DNA of 64,000 nt from contig NC_011027.1 of the NCBI RefSeq assembly GCF_000020505.1, positions 1,348,001-1,412,000 on the forward strand, in the 5' to 3' direction. A program made the translations under genes and the position numbers. Numbering within the stretch: the first letter of the stretch is position 1; the number at the start of each line of letters is the position of its first letter. Source of the DNA: Chlorobaculum parvum NCIB 8327 (lineage in GTDB: Bacteria > Bacteroidota > Chlorobiia > Chlorobiales > Chlorobiaceae). The notes beneath the pieces were generated by a model, which was given only the letters and a program-made list of their open reading frames with translations, was not told where the DNA came from and searched no databases. Positions 1 through 9,241 of the stretch are shown here, piece after piece.

Positions 1-575
1 CGGAGAAAACGGTTCGCCTCGATGCGGAAAACGTGGAATCGCCCAGAGCGGTACCAGCGCGCCTCCGTGACCGTGCAAAGCGTTCCCTGCTGGTCAGGGG
101 TCTCTTTCGAGAAGGCTGCGAAATCATGGGTTCCGACCAGCATCGCCGCCAGCCGGTTCATCAAAACCACATCCGGCTTGCCGTGCGAGCACCCGGCGAA
201 GCGGGAGTCGATGGCCGAGGGACGTTCGAGCAGAACGTAGCGGTACTCCCGCGAGGTAGCGCTGAAGCGCGCGTGGAACGACTCCGGCACTTGCCGCATG
301 GAGGTGATGCGAATCGTCGAAGGCAACAGCGAGTTGGCCGAGTGCATCATGCGTCCAAGTGGCATTTCCGAAGCGACCGCAAAGCTCGCTACCTGCCCGC
401 GCGCGTGCACTCCCCTGTCGGTTCGGCCTGCGCCATCGATGCTCACCGGTTCCTGCGTGATGCGTCCGAGCACGCGCTCGATCTCGCCCTGCACGGTCAC
501 TACGTCACCCGGCTGCCGCTGCCACCCCGAGTAATCGGTGCCGTCGTACTCGATCTGCATCCTGATGGTTCTCAT
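1..575 (-). CDS. truA: tRNA pseudouridine synthase A, 5' part (cut by window edge)
   Basis: Reading leftward from an ATG at 575, the frame stays open to the window edge and gives about 191 residues of a TruA-type enzyme, which makes pseudouridine at positions 38-40 of the tRNA anticodon arm. The N-terminus has the family's [12 protein letters not shown] opening and the active-site block GRTDRGVHA, with the catalytic Asp near residue 53. The C-terminal part lies outside the window. It is divergent from the GH13-like gene, with about 115 bp between the chosen starts. A rightward open frame over the same bases is an antisense shadow. Confidence 0.93.
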   Translation of the reverse strand, partial: MRTIRMQIEYDGTDYSGWQRQPGDVVTVQGEIERVLGRITQEPVSIDGAGRTDRGVHARGQVASFAVASEMPLGRMMHSANSLLPSTIRITSMRQVPESFHARFSATSREYRYVLLERPSAIDSRFAGCSHGKPDVVLMNRLAAMLVGTHDFAAFSKETPDQQGTLCTVTEARWYRSGRFHVFRIEANRFL

Positions 576-690
576 CGACCTTCCGCCCATTTCACTCTCT
601 ACCGTCAATCGTTCCGCTATTCTTTTCCCGATAATAATTATCTTTAGCCATAATTTTCGCCTCATCGATCCTGAAAAACCGGCTAACAGC

Positions 691-2613
691 TTGACAATAC
701 CATCCCTCGACCTGCTTCTCGCATCACTGGCAACAGCTGACCGCAGCAGCTATTCGCACCGATATGCCGTGCCGAACCTCTGGCACAACGGCACAACCGG
801 CGTGTCAATGGTCGATCCGGTTGACTACTACGGCGACACGCTCAACGCCATCCGAAATGCGCCGCCTTGCGCCCTGAACACCGGGCCGGACGATGCCGAC
901 TGGAGCGCTTCGGCAACGGTGTACAACCTTTTCGTCAGGTACGATGCCGCGTTCGATCACAACCTGGACGGGCACATCGGCACGGATGCGCTGCCGGAGG
1001 GATTCCGCGAAACCGGCACGCTGCTCAAGGCAATCGCGATGCTGCCGTATATCCAGCGAATGGGCGTCAACACGCTCTACCTCCTGCCGCTGACCAGCAT
1101 CGGGGCAGTCAACCGAAAGGGTTCGCTCGGCTCGCCGTATGCGATCAAAAACCAGTACAAGCTCGACGAAACCCTCGGTGAACCGGTGCTCGACCTGTCG
1201 CTTGAAACGCAGCTCAGAGCGCTCGTCGAAGCGTCACACCACCTCGGCATGAGGGTCGTCTTCGAGTTCGTTTTCCGCACGGCATCAATCGACAGCGACT
1301 GGATCGAAAAACATCCCGAGTGGTTCTACTGGATCAAATCCGGCGAGAGCCTGCCGCCCTACAGTGCTCCGGCATTCGAGGACGACAAGCTGACGCGCAT
1401 CTACGAGCAGGTGGACAAGCACGACTTCCACGAGCTTCCTGAACCGGATGAGACGTACCGCAACCGCTTCGTCCCGGCTCCGGAGAAGCTCACACTCGGT
1501 GCGAACGGCTACACCGGCACGACCGATGACGGCGGTGAATGCGTCATCGCGAGCGCCTTCTCGGACTGGCCGCCGGACGACCGCCAGCCACCGTGGACCG
1601 ACGTCACCTATTTGAAGTTGCACGATTCGCCGCGTTTTAACTACATTGCCTACAACACGATACGGATGTACGACGAGGCGCTCGAACAGCCCGAGTTCCG
1701 CGCCATGAAGCTCTGGCGGGAGATTACGGGCATCATTCCGCACTACCGCAAAGAGTTCGGCATCGACGGCGCGATGATCGATATGGGCCATGCCCTGCCG
1801 CCGGAACTGAAGGCATCCATCGTGGCTGAAGCTCGCAAAGGTGCGCCAGAGTTTGCCTTCTGGGATGAAAACTTCGACCCGTCGCCGAAGCTGAAGGAGG
1901 AGGGGTTCAACGCCGTCTTCGGCTCGTTGCCCTTCGTGATTCACGATGTGCTCTTCATCAAGGGGCTGCTCAACTTCCTGAACCGCAACGGCGTAGCGAT
2001 CCCGTTTTTCGCCACGGGCGAGAACCACAACACGCCGAGAGTCTGCCATAACCTCGCGGGCAAAGAGGCCGGGCGCCGCCGCTCGCTCTTCCTCTTCACG
2101 CTTGGCGCAGTGCTTCCGGCCATGCCGTTCATCCACTCCGGCATGGAAATTTGCGAGTGGCATCCTGTTAACCTCGGCCTGAACTTCACCGACGACGACC
2201 GCCAGCGCTTCCCCGCCGAGACGCTGCCGCTCTTCGCGCCCGCTGCCTGCGACTGGGCGAAAACGAATGGCCTCGACCCGCTCTGCGACGACATCCGCAA
2301 GGTGCTCGACATCCGGCAGCAGTACTTCGATCTCATCCGCTGCGGCGACAAAGGCTCGATCACGCAGCCCTACATCTCCGATCTGCAGTTGTTGACCGTC
2401 ATGCGCAAATCGGGTGGCAAAAACCTTGTCTTCGTCGGTAACAGCAACTTCGAAGAGCCGGTCACCGGCACAATGGAGTTCGGTCAGCAAGAGATGGAGT
2501 TCGAAGAGCTGATCACCGGGCGAACGCTGACGGTTTCCGATCACAAGCTCGTGATCGATTTCGCTCCCGGTCAGTGTGTGCTGTTCGAACTACCCGGCAC
2601 GGATGAAGAGTAA
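691..2613 (+). CDS. GH13-like (alpha-amylase family) protein with altered catalytic motifs
   Basis: About 640 residues with the outline of an alpha-amylase family (beta/alpha)8 barrel: a [10 protein letters not shown] strand near residue 125, a segment ending in HPEWFYW, a [14 protein letters not shown] segment near 357-370, FWDENFD near 390 and ENHNTPR near 445. These sit where GH13 regions I-IV should be, but region I lacks the DxxxNH pattern and region II lacks the usual Arg before the Asp. Hydrolase or transferase activity on alpha-glucans is therefore uncertain. The TTG at 691 is chosen because an in-frame ATG at 538 would overlap divergent truA; ATG 808 is another option. A pfkB-family kinase follows 45 bp downstream. 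It could be a non-catalytic relative or an enzyme of changed specificity. Confidence 0.75.
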   Translation: MTIPSLDLLLASLATADRSSYSHRYAVPNLWHNGTTGVSMVDPVDYYGDTLNAIRNAPPCALNTGPDDADWSASATVYNLFVRYDAAFDHNLDGHIGTDALPEGFRETGTLLKAIAMLPYIQRMGVNTLYLLPLTSIGAVNRKGSLGSPYAIKNQYKLDETLGEPVLDLSLETQLRALVEASHHLGMRVVFEFVFRTASIDSDWIEKHPEWFYWIKSGESLPPYSAPAFEDDKLTRIYEQVDKHDFHELPEPDETYRNRFVPAPEKLTLGANGYTGTTDDGGECVIASAFSDWPPDDRQPPWTDVTYLKLHDSPRFNYIAYNTIRMYDEALEQPEFRAMKLWREITGIIPHYRKEFGIDGAMIDMGHALPPELKASIVAEARKGAPEFAFWDENFDPSPKLKEEGFNAVFGSLPFVIHDVLFIKGLLNFLNRNGVAIPFFATGENHNTPRVCHNLAGKEAGRRRSLFLFTLGAVLPAMPFIHSGMEICEWHPVNLGLNFTDDDRQRFPAETLPLFAPAACDWAKTNGLDPLCDDIRKVLDIRQQYFDLIRCGDKGSITQPYISDLQLLTVMRKSGGKNLVFVGNSNFEEPVTGTMEFGQQEMEFEELITGRTLTVSDHKLVIDFAPGQCVLFELPGTDEE

Positions 2614-2658
2614 TTCCGAAAAAATTTTTCCAGTAAACCATTTAACTATCATCACATC

Positions 2659-3573
2659 ATGTCACTTCTCGTCATTGGATCCCTCGCTTTCGACGACATC
2701 GAAACTCCTTTTGGCCGTTCTGACAACACCCTCGGCGGCTCTTCGACCTACATCGCGCTGTCGGCCAGTTACTTCACCGACGAACCGATCAAAATGGTCG
2801 GCGTCGTGGGTTCCGATTCCGGAAAAGAGCACTTCGACCTGCTCCACTCCAAGAACATCGACACCAAGGGCATCCAGGTCATCGAGGATGGCAAAACCTT
2901 CCGCTGGGCGGGCCGTTACCACTACGACATGAACACCCGTGACACGCTCGACACGCAGCTGAACGTCTTCGCCGAGTTCGACCCGCATGTCCCGACGCAG
3001 TACCGCGACGCGAAGTATGTGTGCCTCGGCAACATCGATCCCGAGTTGCAGCTCAAAGTGCTCGACCAGATCACCGACCCGGAGCTGGTCGTCTGCGACA
3101 CCATGAACTTCTGGATCGAAGGCAAACCCGAGGAGCTGAAAAAAGTGCTCGCACGTGTGGACGTCTTCATCGTCAACGATAGCGAAGCCCGCCTGCTCTC
3201 CGGCGAACCGAATCTGGTCAAGACCGCCCGCATCATCCGCGAGATGGGTCCGAAAACCCTCATCATCAAAAAGGGCGAACACGGTGCCCTGCTCTTCACC
3301 GACAACGGTATTTTCGCAGCTCCGGCCTTCCCGCTCGAATCGATCTACGACCCGACCGGCGCTGGCGACACCTTCGCAGGCGGCTTCATCGGCCACCTGG
3401 CCCGCTGCGGCAACACCAGCGAAGCCGAGATGCGCAAAGCCGTGCTCTACGGCAGCGCGATGGCCAGCTTCTGCGTGGAGCAGTTCGGCCCATACCGCTA
3501 CAACGATCTCAACCTGCTCGAAGTAGACGACCGCTACCAGAGCTTCCTAGAACTGTCGCGCATAGAGGCGTAA
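2659..3573 (+). CDS. PfkB-family sugar/nucleoside kinase
   Basis: A 304-residue ribokinase-fold kinase. The N-terminus (VIGSLAFDDIETPFG, then GGSSTYIALSAS) is the substrate-binding half. The C-terminal DPTGAGDTFAGGF segment near residue 235 is the PfkB signature 2 with the catalytic Asp and anion hole. NDSEARLL and KKGEHGALL are also typical. The substrate cannot be read from sequence; adenosine, ribose or another sugar are all possible. It starts 45 bp after the GH13-like gene, so the two may be co-transcribed. A hairpin follows the gene. Confidence 0.85.
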   Translation: MSLLVIGSLAFDDIETPFGRSDNTLGGSSTYIALSASYFTDEPIKMVGVVGSDSGKEHFDLLHSKNIDTKGIQVIEDGKTFRWAGRYHYDMNTRDTLDTQLNVFAEFDPHVPTQYRDAKYVCLGNIDPELQLKVLDQITDPELVVCDTMNFWIEGKPEELKKVLARVDVFIVNDSEARLLSGEPNLVKTARIIREMGPKTLIIKKGEHGALLFTDNGIFAAPAFPLESIYDPTGAGDTFAGGFIGHLARCGNTSEAEMRKAVLYGSAMASFCVEQFGPYRYNDLNLLEVDDRYQSFLELSRIEA

Positions 3574-3596
3574 CAAAGAACCGGCGCGCAACTTGC

Positions 3597-3620
3597 AGGG
3601 GCGGTTTGTGAACCGCCCTT
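3597..3620. terminator. Hairpin after the PfkB kinase gene, possible terminator
   Basis: A 10-bp stem (AGGGGCGGTT / AACCGCCCTT, one G-T pair) with a 4-base loop lies 24 bp after the kinase stop. It has no uridine run, so it may act as an mRNA 3' stabiliser or a weak terminator before the symporter gene. Confidence 0.45.
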
Positions 3621-3722
3621 GTGAGTAATCACGGTGGATTTGATGGGCAAAATAGACCCAATGGACAACATGGATAACCGCCCACCACATTCCTGAAAAG
3701 GCACCAAACCCAACACACGACC

Positions 3723-5483
3723 ATGGCACAACTCACCCCACTGGACATCTCATTCATTGCGGGTTACCTGCTGTTAACCCTGCTGGTCGGCCTGTTCTTT
3801 TCAAGGCGGGCATCCGAAAACGTTGGCGAGTTCTTCCTTTCGGGACGCAAGCTACCGTGGTGGATCGCAGGTACCGGCATGGTTGCCACAACGTTCGCCG
3901 CCGACACACCGCTCGCCGTGGCGGGGTTTGTTGCCAAAAACGGCATCGCGGGGAACTGGGTGTGGTGGACGTTCGTGTCGGGTGGAATGCTTACGGTGTT
4001 CTTTTTCGCCCGGCTCTGGCGACGGGCAAACATTCTAACCGACCTCGAATTCATCGAGCTGCGCTACAGCGGCAAGGCTGCGAGCTTTCTGCGCGGCTTC
4101 AAGGCGATTTATTTCGGCCTCTTCATCAACGCGGTGATCATCGGGTGGGTGAACCTGGCCATGTTCAAAATCATCAAGATCATGATCCCCGGCCTAGACC
4201 CGCAGCTCACCATCGTGGGGCTCGTGATTTTCACGGCGATCTACTCCGGCATGTCTGGCCTGTGGGGCGTTTCAATCACCGATGCCGTGCAGTTCATCAT
4301 CGCGATGGGTGGTTGCATCGTCCTCGCAGTGCTGGCGGTCAACTCGCCGCAGGTTACGGCGGCTGGCGGCCTGAAAGAGGCCCTGCCTGGCTGGATGTTC
4401 GACTTCTTCCCGTCGTTCTCTTCGACCGTCAACACATCGGCGACCGGAGCCTACGCCCTGCCCTTCACCGCCTTTGCTGCTATGGCGTTCGTGCAGTGGT
4501 GGTCGTCGTGGTATCCGGGCGCGGAGCCGGGCGGCGGCGGCTACATCGCCCAGCGCATGATGAGCGCCAAGGACGAAAAAAACTCGCTGCTGGCGACGCT
4601 CTGGTTCACTATTGCGCACTACTGCGTACGCCCGTGGCCATGGATCGTCGTCGGCCTGGCGAGCCTCGTGATGTTCCCTCACCTGCCCGCCGGTCAGAAG
4701 GAGGACGGCTTCGTGTATGTCATGAACGCCGTGCTGCCCGCCGGACTGAAGGGCCTGCTCATCGCAGCCTTCATGGCGGCCTACATGTCAACGCTCTCGA
4801 CCCACCTGAACTGGGGCACGAGCTACCTCATCAACGACCTTTACAAGCGCTTCGTCAAGCCGGAGGCTGAACAGAACCACTACGTGCTGATGTCGCGGAT
4901 CGTCACGGCGATCACGGCGATCTTCGCCCTTTACATCACGTTCTACGTGCTGGAGACCATCACCGGCGCCTGGGAGTTCATCATCCAGTGCGGCGCGGGC
5001 ACAGGCTTCGTGCTGATCATGCGCTGGTTCTGGTGGCGGCTCAACGCCTGGTCGGAGATCACCTCGATGGTCGCGCCGATCGTTGCATACACCTGGATCA
5101 GCCAGTTCACCACGATCGTGTTCCCCGAGTCAATCTACATCATCGTGCTCTTCACGATTGCCGTAACCCTCGCCGTCACCTGGCTCACCAAACCAACTGA
5201 CAGATCAACGTTGCACGCCTTCTACCGCACCACGAGGGTTGGCGGAGCGCTGTGGAAACCGGTGGCCGACGAACTTCCTGACGTACAAGGCGACACCGGC
5301 TTCCCGGCCCTTTTTGCCAACTGGTTTTTCGGCATCGTGCTGGTTTACGCCACACTGTTCGGAACCGGCAAACTGATCTTTGGCGAACCGCTGGCTGCCG
5401 CGCTCTACTACGCCGCCGGAGCATTGGCTGGCGTAATGATCTACCGCGACCTGTCGAAGAGAAACTGGAAAACCTTCGATTAA
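3723..5483 (+). CDS. Sodium:solute symporter family (SSS) permease
   Basis: A 586-residue integral membrane protein with about 13-15 hydrophobic segments. The FLSGRKLPWWIAGTGMVATTFAADTPL stretch after the first helix is characteristic of SSS transporters, where the TTFAADTP part resembles the sodium/substrate region. The substrate is not evident; relatives carry sugars, nucleosides, amino acids or carboxylates. It sits between a carbohydrate-type kinase and maf, and its stop is 2 bases before the maf start, so symporter, maf and miaA probably form one transcript. Some residues after the last core helix (KPTDRSTLHAFY) form a soluble loop before two more helices. Confidence 0.88.
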   Translation: MAQLTPLDISFIAGYLLLTLLVGLFFSRRASENVGEFFLSGRKLPWWIAGTGMVATTFAADTPLAVAGFVAKNGIAGNWVWWTFVSGGMLTVFFFARLWRRANILTDLEFIELRYSGKAASFLRGFKAIYFGLFINAVIIGWVNLAMFKIIKIMIPGLDPQLTIVGLVIFTAIYSGMSGLWGVSITDAVQFIIAMGGCIVLAVLAVNSPQVTAAGGLKEALPGWMFDFFPSFSSTVNTSATGAYALPFTAFAAMAFVQWWSSWYPGAEPGGGGYIAQRMMSAKDEKNSLLATLWFTIAHYCVRPWPWIVVGLASLVMFPHLPAGQKEDGFVYVMNAVLPAGLKGLLIAAFMAAYMSTLSTHLNWGTSYLINDLYKRFVKPEAEQNHYVLMSRIVTAITAIFALYITFYVLETITGAWEFIIQCGAGTGFVLIMRWFWWRLNAWSEITSMVAPIVAYTWISQFTTIVFPESIYIIVLFTIAVTLAVTWLTKPTDRSTLHAFYRTTRVGGALWKPVADELPDVQGDTGFPALFANWFFGIVLVYATLFGTGKLIFGEPLAAALYYAAGALAGVMIYRDLSKRNWKTFD

Positions 5484-5485
5484 CA

Positions 5486-6085
5486 ATGACCTCGCGCCGC
5501 AAACTCATCCTCGCCTCGCAATCGCCGCGACGTCGGGAATTGCTCGCCATGACGGGAATTCCGTTCGAAACCGCCTCGGTCGAGATCGATGAAACCTTCG
5601 ACCCGGCGCTGACAGTCGAGAAGAACGTGATGGCGATCTCGAAGCAGAAGGCCGAAGCCGTAATGTGGACGTTGCCGCAAGACGCTGGCGAAGCGATCGT
5701 ACTCGGATCGGACACCACGGTAGTGCTCGATGGCGCCGCGCTCGGAAAACCCGGCGACGCCGACCACGCCTTTGAGATGCTCTCCGCGCTGCAAGGCCGC
5801 AGCCACGAGGTGCTCACCGGCTTCTGTATCCTGCACGATGGCAAGGCAATCACGGACTACGCCCGCACCATCGTCGAGATCGGCGCGATGACGCCCGGAG
5901 AGATCACCCGCTACATCGAAGTGATGAAACCGTTCGACAAAGCCGGATCGTACGGCATTCAGGACCCGCTGCTCGCCTGCTTCGTCACCGGCATCGACGG
6001 CTGCTACTACAACGTCGTCGGCCTGCCGGTCTCGAAAGTGTACGCCGCGCTCAAACCACTCTTCCCACTGGACGCGAATCGATGA
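5486..6085 (+). CDS. maf: Maf/YhdE-family nucleotide pyrophosphatase
   Basis: A 199-residue house-cleaning nucleotide pyrophosphatase that hydrolyses non-canonical or modified NTPs to NMPs. The N-terminal [12 protein letters not shown] motif, the [10 protein letters not shown] segment with its metal-binding Asp, and the [11 protein letters not shown] segment are all family hallmarks; the last is like the dTTP/UTP-specific group. The start is 2 bases after the symporter stop. Its own stop overlaps the miaA start in ATGA, indicating translational coupling. Confidence 0.93.
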   Translation: MTSRRKLILASQSPRRRELLAMTGIPFETASVEIDETFDPALTVEKNVMAISKQKAEAVMWTLPQDAGEAIVLGSDTTVVLDGAALGKPGDADHAFEMLSALQGRSHEVLTGFCILHDGKAITDYARTIVEIGAMTPGEITRYIEVMKPFDKAGSYGIQDPLLACFVTGIDGCYYNVVGLPVSKVYAALKPLFPLDANR

Positions 6086-7023
6086 GCCAGAAACCTGTCC
6101 TCGTCATCCTCGGCCCCACCGCCTCCGGCAAAACGGAGCTGGCCTTCCGCATCGCCCGTAAAACCGGCGGAGAAATCATCTCGGCCGACTCGCGCCAGAT
6201 CTATCGCAGCATGGACATCGGCACCGCCAAGCCGCCGAAGTGGATGCTCAATGAAGTCAAACACCATTTCATCGACGAAAAGGAGATCGGCGAACCCTTC
6301 AGCGCGGGAGATTTCGCAGAACAGGCGGCAGAGAGAATCCGCGAACTACGTCAGCGCGGCATTACACCTATCGTGGCGGGCGGCTCGACGCTCTACCTCG
6401 AAGGCCTGCTCAAAGGCTTCGCCGAACTGCCGCAATCCAATCCGGAGATCAGAGCGCGGCTGAAGCATGAACTTGAGCTGCACGGCGCAGAAGCGCTCTA
6501 CCGACGGCTCGAAGCGTTCGACCCGGAGCAGGCCAAAACCCTCGACCCCACCAAAACCCAGCGCCTCATCCGGAGCCTCGAAATCATCGAAATTTCGGGA
6601 ACGACGGTCACCGCCCTGCAACGCAAAACCTCCGGCCCGCCGCCCGGCATCGAGTTCACCGTCATCGCCCTCGATCTGCCCCGCGAAGTGCTCTACGAGC
6701 GCATCAACCGACGCACAAGCGAAATGATGCACGCCGGACTCGAAGCCGAAACCCGCCATCTTTTCGACAAGTTTCGTGACGAATGGCGCAGCAAAAAACT
6801 CAACGCCCTTGCTACCGTTGGCTATCGCGAACTCTTCGAACACTTCGAAGGGCTGTACAATTTGGAGACCGCTGAAGCCCTTATCGCCCAGCACACCCGC
6901 AACTATGCCAAACGCCAGTTGACATTTTTCCGTAACCGACTCGATGTGGAATGGGTAAAAGGCCCGCTTGATGAAGCCGGGATTGAGGCGCTGGTTGAGT
7001 CGCTTTGCGAGAAAATTGCCTGA
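6082..7023 (+). CDS. miaA: tRNA dimethylallyltransferase
   Basis: A 313-residue enzyme that transfers the dimethylallyl group to N6 of A37 in tRNAs reading UNN codons. It has the P-loop [10 protein letters not shown] near residues 9-18, [16 protein letters not shown] (substrate recognition and catalytic Asp), [13 protein letters not shown], and a C-terminal [14 protein letters not shown] segment. Length is typical. It overlaps maf by 4 bases and is the last gene of the symporter-maf-miaA run. Confidence 0.96.
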   Translation: MSQKPVLVILGPTASGKTELAFRIARKTGGEIISADSRQIYRSMDIGTAKPPKWMLNEVKHHFIDEKEIGEPFSAGDFAEQAAERIRELRQRGITPIVAGGSTLYLEGLLKGFAELPQSNPEIRARLKHELELHGAEALYRRLEAFDPEQAKTLDPTKTQRLIRSLEIIEISGTTVTALQRKTSGPPPGIEFTVIALDLPREVLYERINRRTSEMMHAGLEAETRHLFDKFRDEWRSKKLNALATVGYRELFEHFEGLYNLETAEALIAQHTRNYAKRQLTFFRNRLDVEWVKGPLDEAGIEALVESLCEKIA

Positions 7024-7269
7024 TCTTTTACCACATTCACCTGCCTCTACGCAATAAAGCTCTGAACGCACCCACCTCCCCTCTCAACTCCCACCGATAT
7101 TTTACGCTATCGCAAAAAATATGATTTGAATGAATGGAATTTTGTACGATAATAGGGATAGGGGTCGCTCCGCATCGATTGTATAACCATCCCTCACTGA
7201 TTGTGGAGCGAAAAGGCTGTTCACATGCCTTAAAAAAATTAGTTACCGTTTTTCCGCTGGAGTTTTTTT
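7024..7269. other. Intergenic region upstream of STAS gene
   Basis: 246 bp, increasingly AT-rich toward the STAS gene. No convincing ORF, hairpin terminator or clear promoter was recognised. A region around 7105-7135 (TATTTTACGC, AAAAATATGATTTG) could hold promoter elements, but none matches a consensus well enough to call. Confidence 0.4.
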
Positions 7270-7911
7270 ATGAAACACTCCATATCGACTCGCAAGGAGT
7301 TGACCATCCTCAAGCTCGAAGAGCAGGTTTTTGATGTCCGGCATGCCGAATGGTTCAGGACAACAATCGATACGATGGTCAGTGATGAGGCAAGCAGAAA
7401 CATCATCATCGATTTTTCACAAGTCAAGGCAATCGACTCGTCTGGCATAGGTTCCATCCTTCTTGCCCACCAGCGCGCCAACAGTTCAGAAGGGCTGGCT
7501 ATTTTCGTCTCGCTCTGCCAGCAGATCAAGGATCTGCTCAAACTCGCCAACCTGGACAAACAGCTCTTCATCTTCTCATCGATCAACGAGGTCATGACCC
7601 TGATCGAACCGGCCCTGAAAGGTAAACGTGCCAGCAAGGCGCGCCGGCAGCAGCAAAATGATGATGACAACGACGGTGACGATGAGGTGAACGAAGAGAT
7701 CGATATTCTGCCCGACGATGCATACGAAAGCGAATCGTTCGACGACATGGACGACGAAACAACCGACGACAGCAACGAGCGCGAAGAGGACGATGATGAA
7801 GCCGAAGTCAAGCCCCGCAAAGTGGCTAAAACGCCGAAAAAGCGCGGCCGCCCGAAGAAAAATTCTCAACCGGTGAAGGCGGTCAGAAAAAAATCCGAAC
7901 ATTTGGACTGA
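7270..7911 (+). CDS. STAS-domain (anti-anti-sigma factor-like) protein with acidic and AT-hook-like tail
   Basis: 213 residues in two parts. Residues 1 to about 115 form a STAS domain of the SpoIIAA/RsbV type; the segment IIIDFSQVKAIDSSGIGSILLAHQRA carries the conserved DSSG whose Ser is the usual phosphorylation site. Residues about 120-175 are almost all Asp/Glu, and the end is basic, including a KRGRPKK block that resembles an AT-hook core (GRP flanked by Lys/Arg). Such tails are not normal for RsbV-type proteins. No partner kinase or sigma factor is adjacent. The role is probably partner-switching regulation; the tail's job is unknown. Confidence 0.83.
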   Translation: MKHSISTRKELTILKLEEQVFDVRHAEWFRTTIDTMVSDEASRNIIIDFSQVKAIDSSGIGSILLAHQRANSSEGLAIFVSLCQQIKDLLKLANLDKQLFIFSSINEVMTLIEPALKGKRASKARRQQQNDDDNDGDDEVNEEIDILPDDAYESESFDDMDDETTDDSNEREEDDDEAEVKPRKVAKTPKKRGRPKKNSQPVKAVRKKSEHLD

Positions 7912-8068
7912 CTGCCCATCTCGGCTTCCAGCTCAACACGCAGCACTATCCGCCAGCCCTCCATTTGACTTTTTTTAGCGTCTACACTATTTTTTGAACG
8001 GTGGTCAGTACCTTGCCGCCTTCTCTTGAAAAACGAACTGTTTTATCCAGAGAAAGGAGCGCCTTGCC

Positions 8069-9241
8069 ATGCTTGACGACCTCTTTCGCGATCGGCTCAA
8101 AACACTTCTTGACACCGCAGGTGTAACCATCGACGGCCCCAATCCGTGGGATGTCCGCGTGCACGATCCCCGCATGTTCAGAAAAACCGTGCTTGAGGGC
8201 AACCTCGGCTTTGGCGAGTCCTATATGGATGGCTGGTGGGAGTGCGACGATCTCGACGAGCTGTTTTACCGGATTCTCTCCTCCGGCATCGACCAGCAGC
8301 TTGTCACGCTCACCAAAGCGGTCAAAACGCTCCAGAGCACGGTTCGAAACCTGCAAAAACCCGCACGAGCCTTCACAGTGGGCAAACGGCATTACGATGC
8401 GGGCAATGACCTTTTCCTGGCTATGCTCGATCCCCTGATGCTCTACAGTTGCGCCTGCTGGAACAAGACCAGCGAACTCGCTCAGGCGCAGCGCAACAAG
8501 CTGACGCTGGTATTCAACAAGCTCGGCCTCGAACCGGGCATGAAGCTGCTCGACATCGGTTGCGGCTGGGGCGGAACCGCGCGGTTTGCCGCAGAACAGT
8601 ATGGAGCGAAAGTGGTCGGCATTACCGTTTCCGAAGAACAGGCAAGCTTCGCGAGGAAGTTCTGCGCAAACCTCGATGTCGAAATCAGGCTGATGGATTA
8701 CCGCAAGCTCGAAGGCACGTTCGACCGCATCGTCTCCCTCGGCATGCTCGAACATGTGGGATATCGGAACTACCGCACCTTTTTCGAAACCGCCCGTCAC
8801 TGCCTTCATCACGATGGGCGTCTCCTCGTGCAGAGCATTGGCAGCAATACCCCCTCAATGGCGAACGATCCCTGGATCGAAAAATATATCTTCCCGAACT
8901 CCCTTTTGCCCGCGGCCAGCCAGATCACCCGTGCGTATGAACGCTGCTTTATCCTCGAAGACTGGCACTCTTTCGGCCACGACTACTCACTGACGCTCAA
9001 GGCCTGGGAAGAGAATTTCAGACGCAACTGGCCGCGACTTGAAAAGAACTATGATAACCGGTTCTACCGCATGTGGCGCTACTACCTGTTAAGCTGTTCG
9101 GGCGCTTTCCGGGCGCGCGCCATCCAGCTATGGCAGATTCTGCTCAGCCCGAGCGGCATCAGGGGCAAGTGCCTGATTCCGCACGAGCCATCCGCATCAG
9201 GGTTCAGGGATAGAGAAAGCGACCGTGGTTCTTCTCGTTGA
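8069..9241 (+). CDS. cfa: Cyclopropane-fatty-acyl-phospholipid synthase
   Basis: A 390-residue SAM-dependent enzyme that adds a methylene bridge to unsaturated acyl chains of membrane phospholipids. The N-terminal domain contains VRVHDPRMFRKTVLEGNLGFGESYMDGWWECDDLDE-type sequence typical of Cfa. The methyltransferase core starts at YDAGNDLF and has LDIGCGWGGTARFAA (SAM binding, near 165-180) and SLGMLEHVG. The length matches E. coli Cfa (382). The last 38 bp overlap the 3' end of the convergent NamZ-like gene. The final ~20 residues look non-conserved and may be a recent extension. Confidence 0.94.
   Translation: MLDDLFRDRLKTLLDTAGVTIDGPNPWDVRVHDPRMFRKTVLEGNLGFGESYMDGWWECDDLDELFYRILSSGIDQQLVTLTKAVKTLQSTVRNLQKPARAFTVGKRHYDAGNDLFLAMLDPLMLYSCACWNKTSELAQAQRNKLTLVFNKLGLEPGMKLLDIGCGWGGTARFAAEQYGAKVVGITVSEEQASFARKFCANLDVEIRLMDYRKLEGTFDRIVSLGMLEHVGYRNYRTFFETARHCLHHDGRLLVQSIGSNTPSMANDPWIEKYIFPNSLLPAASQITRAYERCFILEDWHSFGHDYSLTLKAWEENFRRNWPRLEKNYDNRFYRMWRYYLLSCSGAFRARAIQLWQILLSPSGIRGKCLIPHEPSASGFRDRESDRGSSR

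Noticed and set aside
1285-2544. 419-residue leftward ORF opposite the GH13-like gene
   Set aside because: Its residues are rich in Arg, Glu, Val and no domain is visible; it is a GC-rich antisense shadow of the rightward gene, which carries recognisable motifs.
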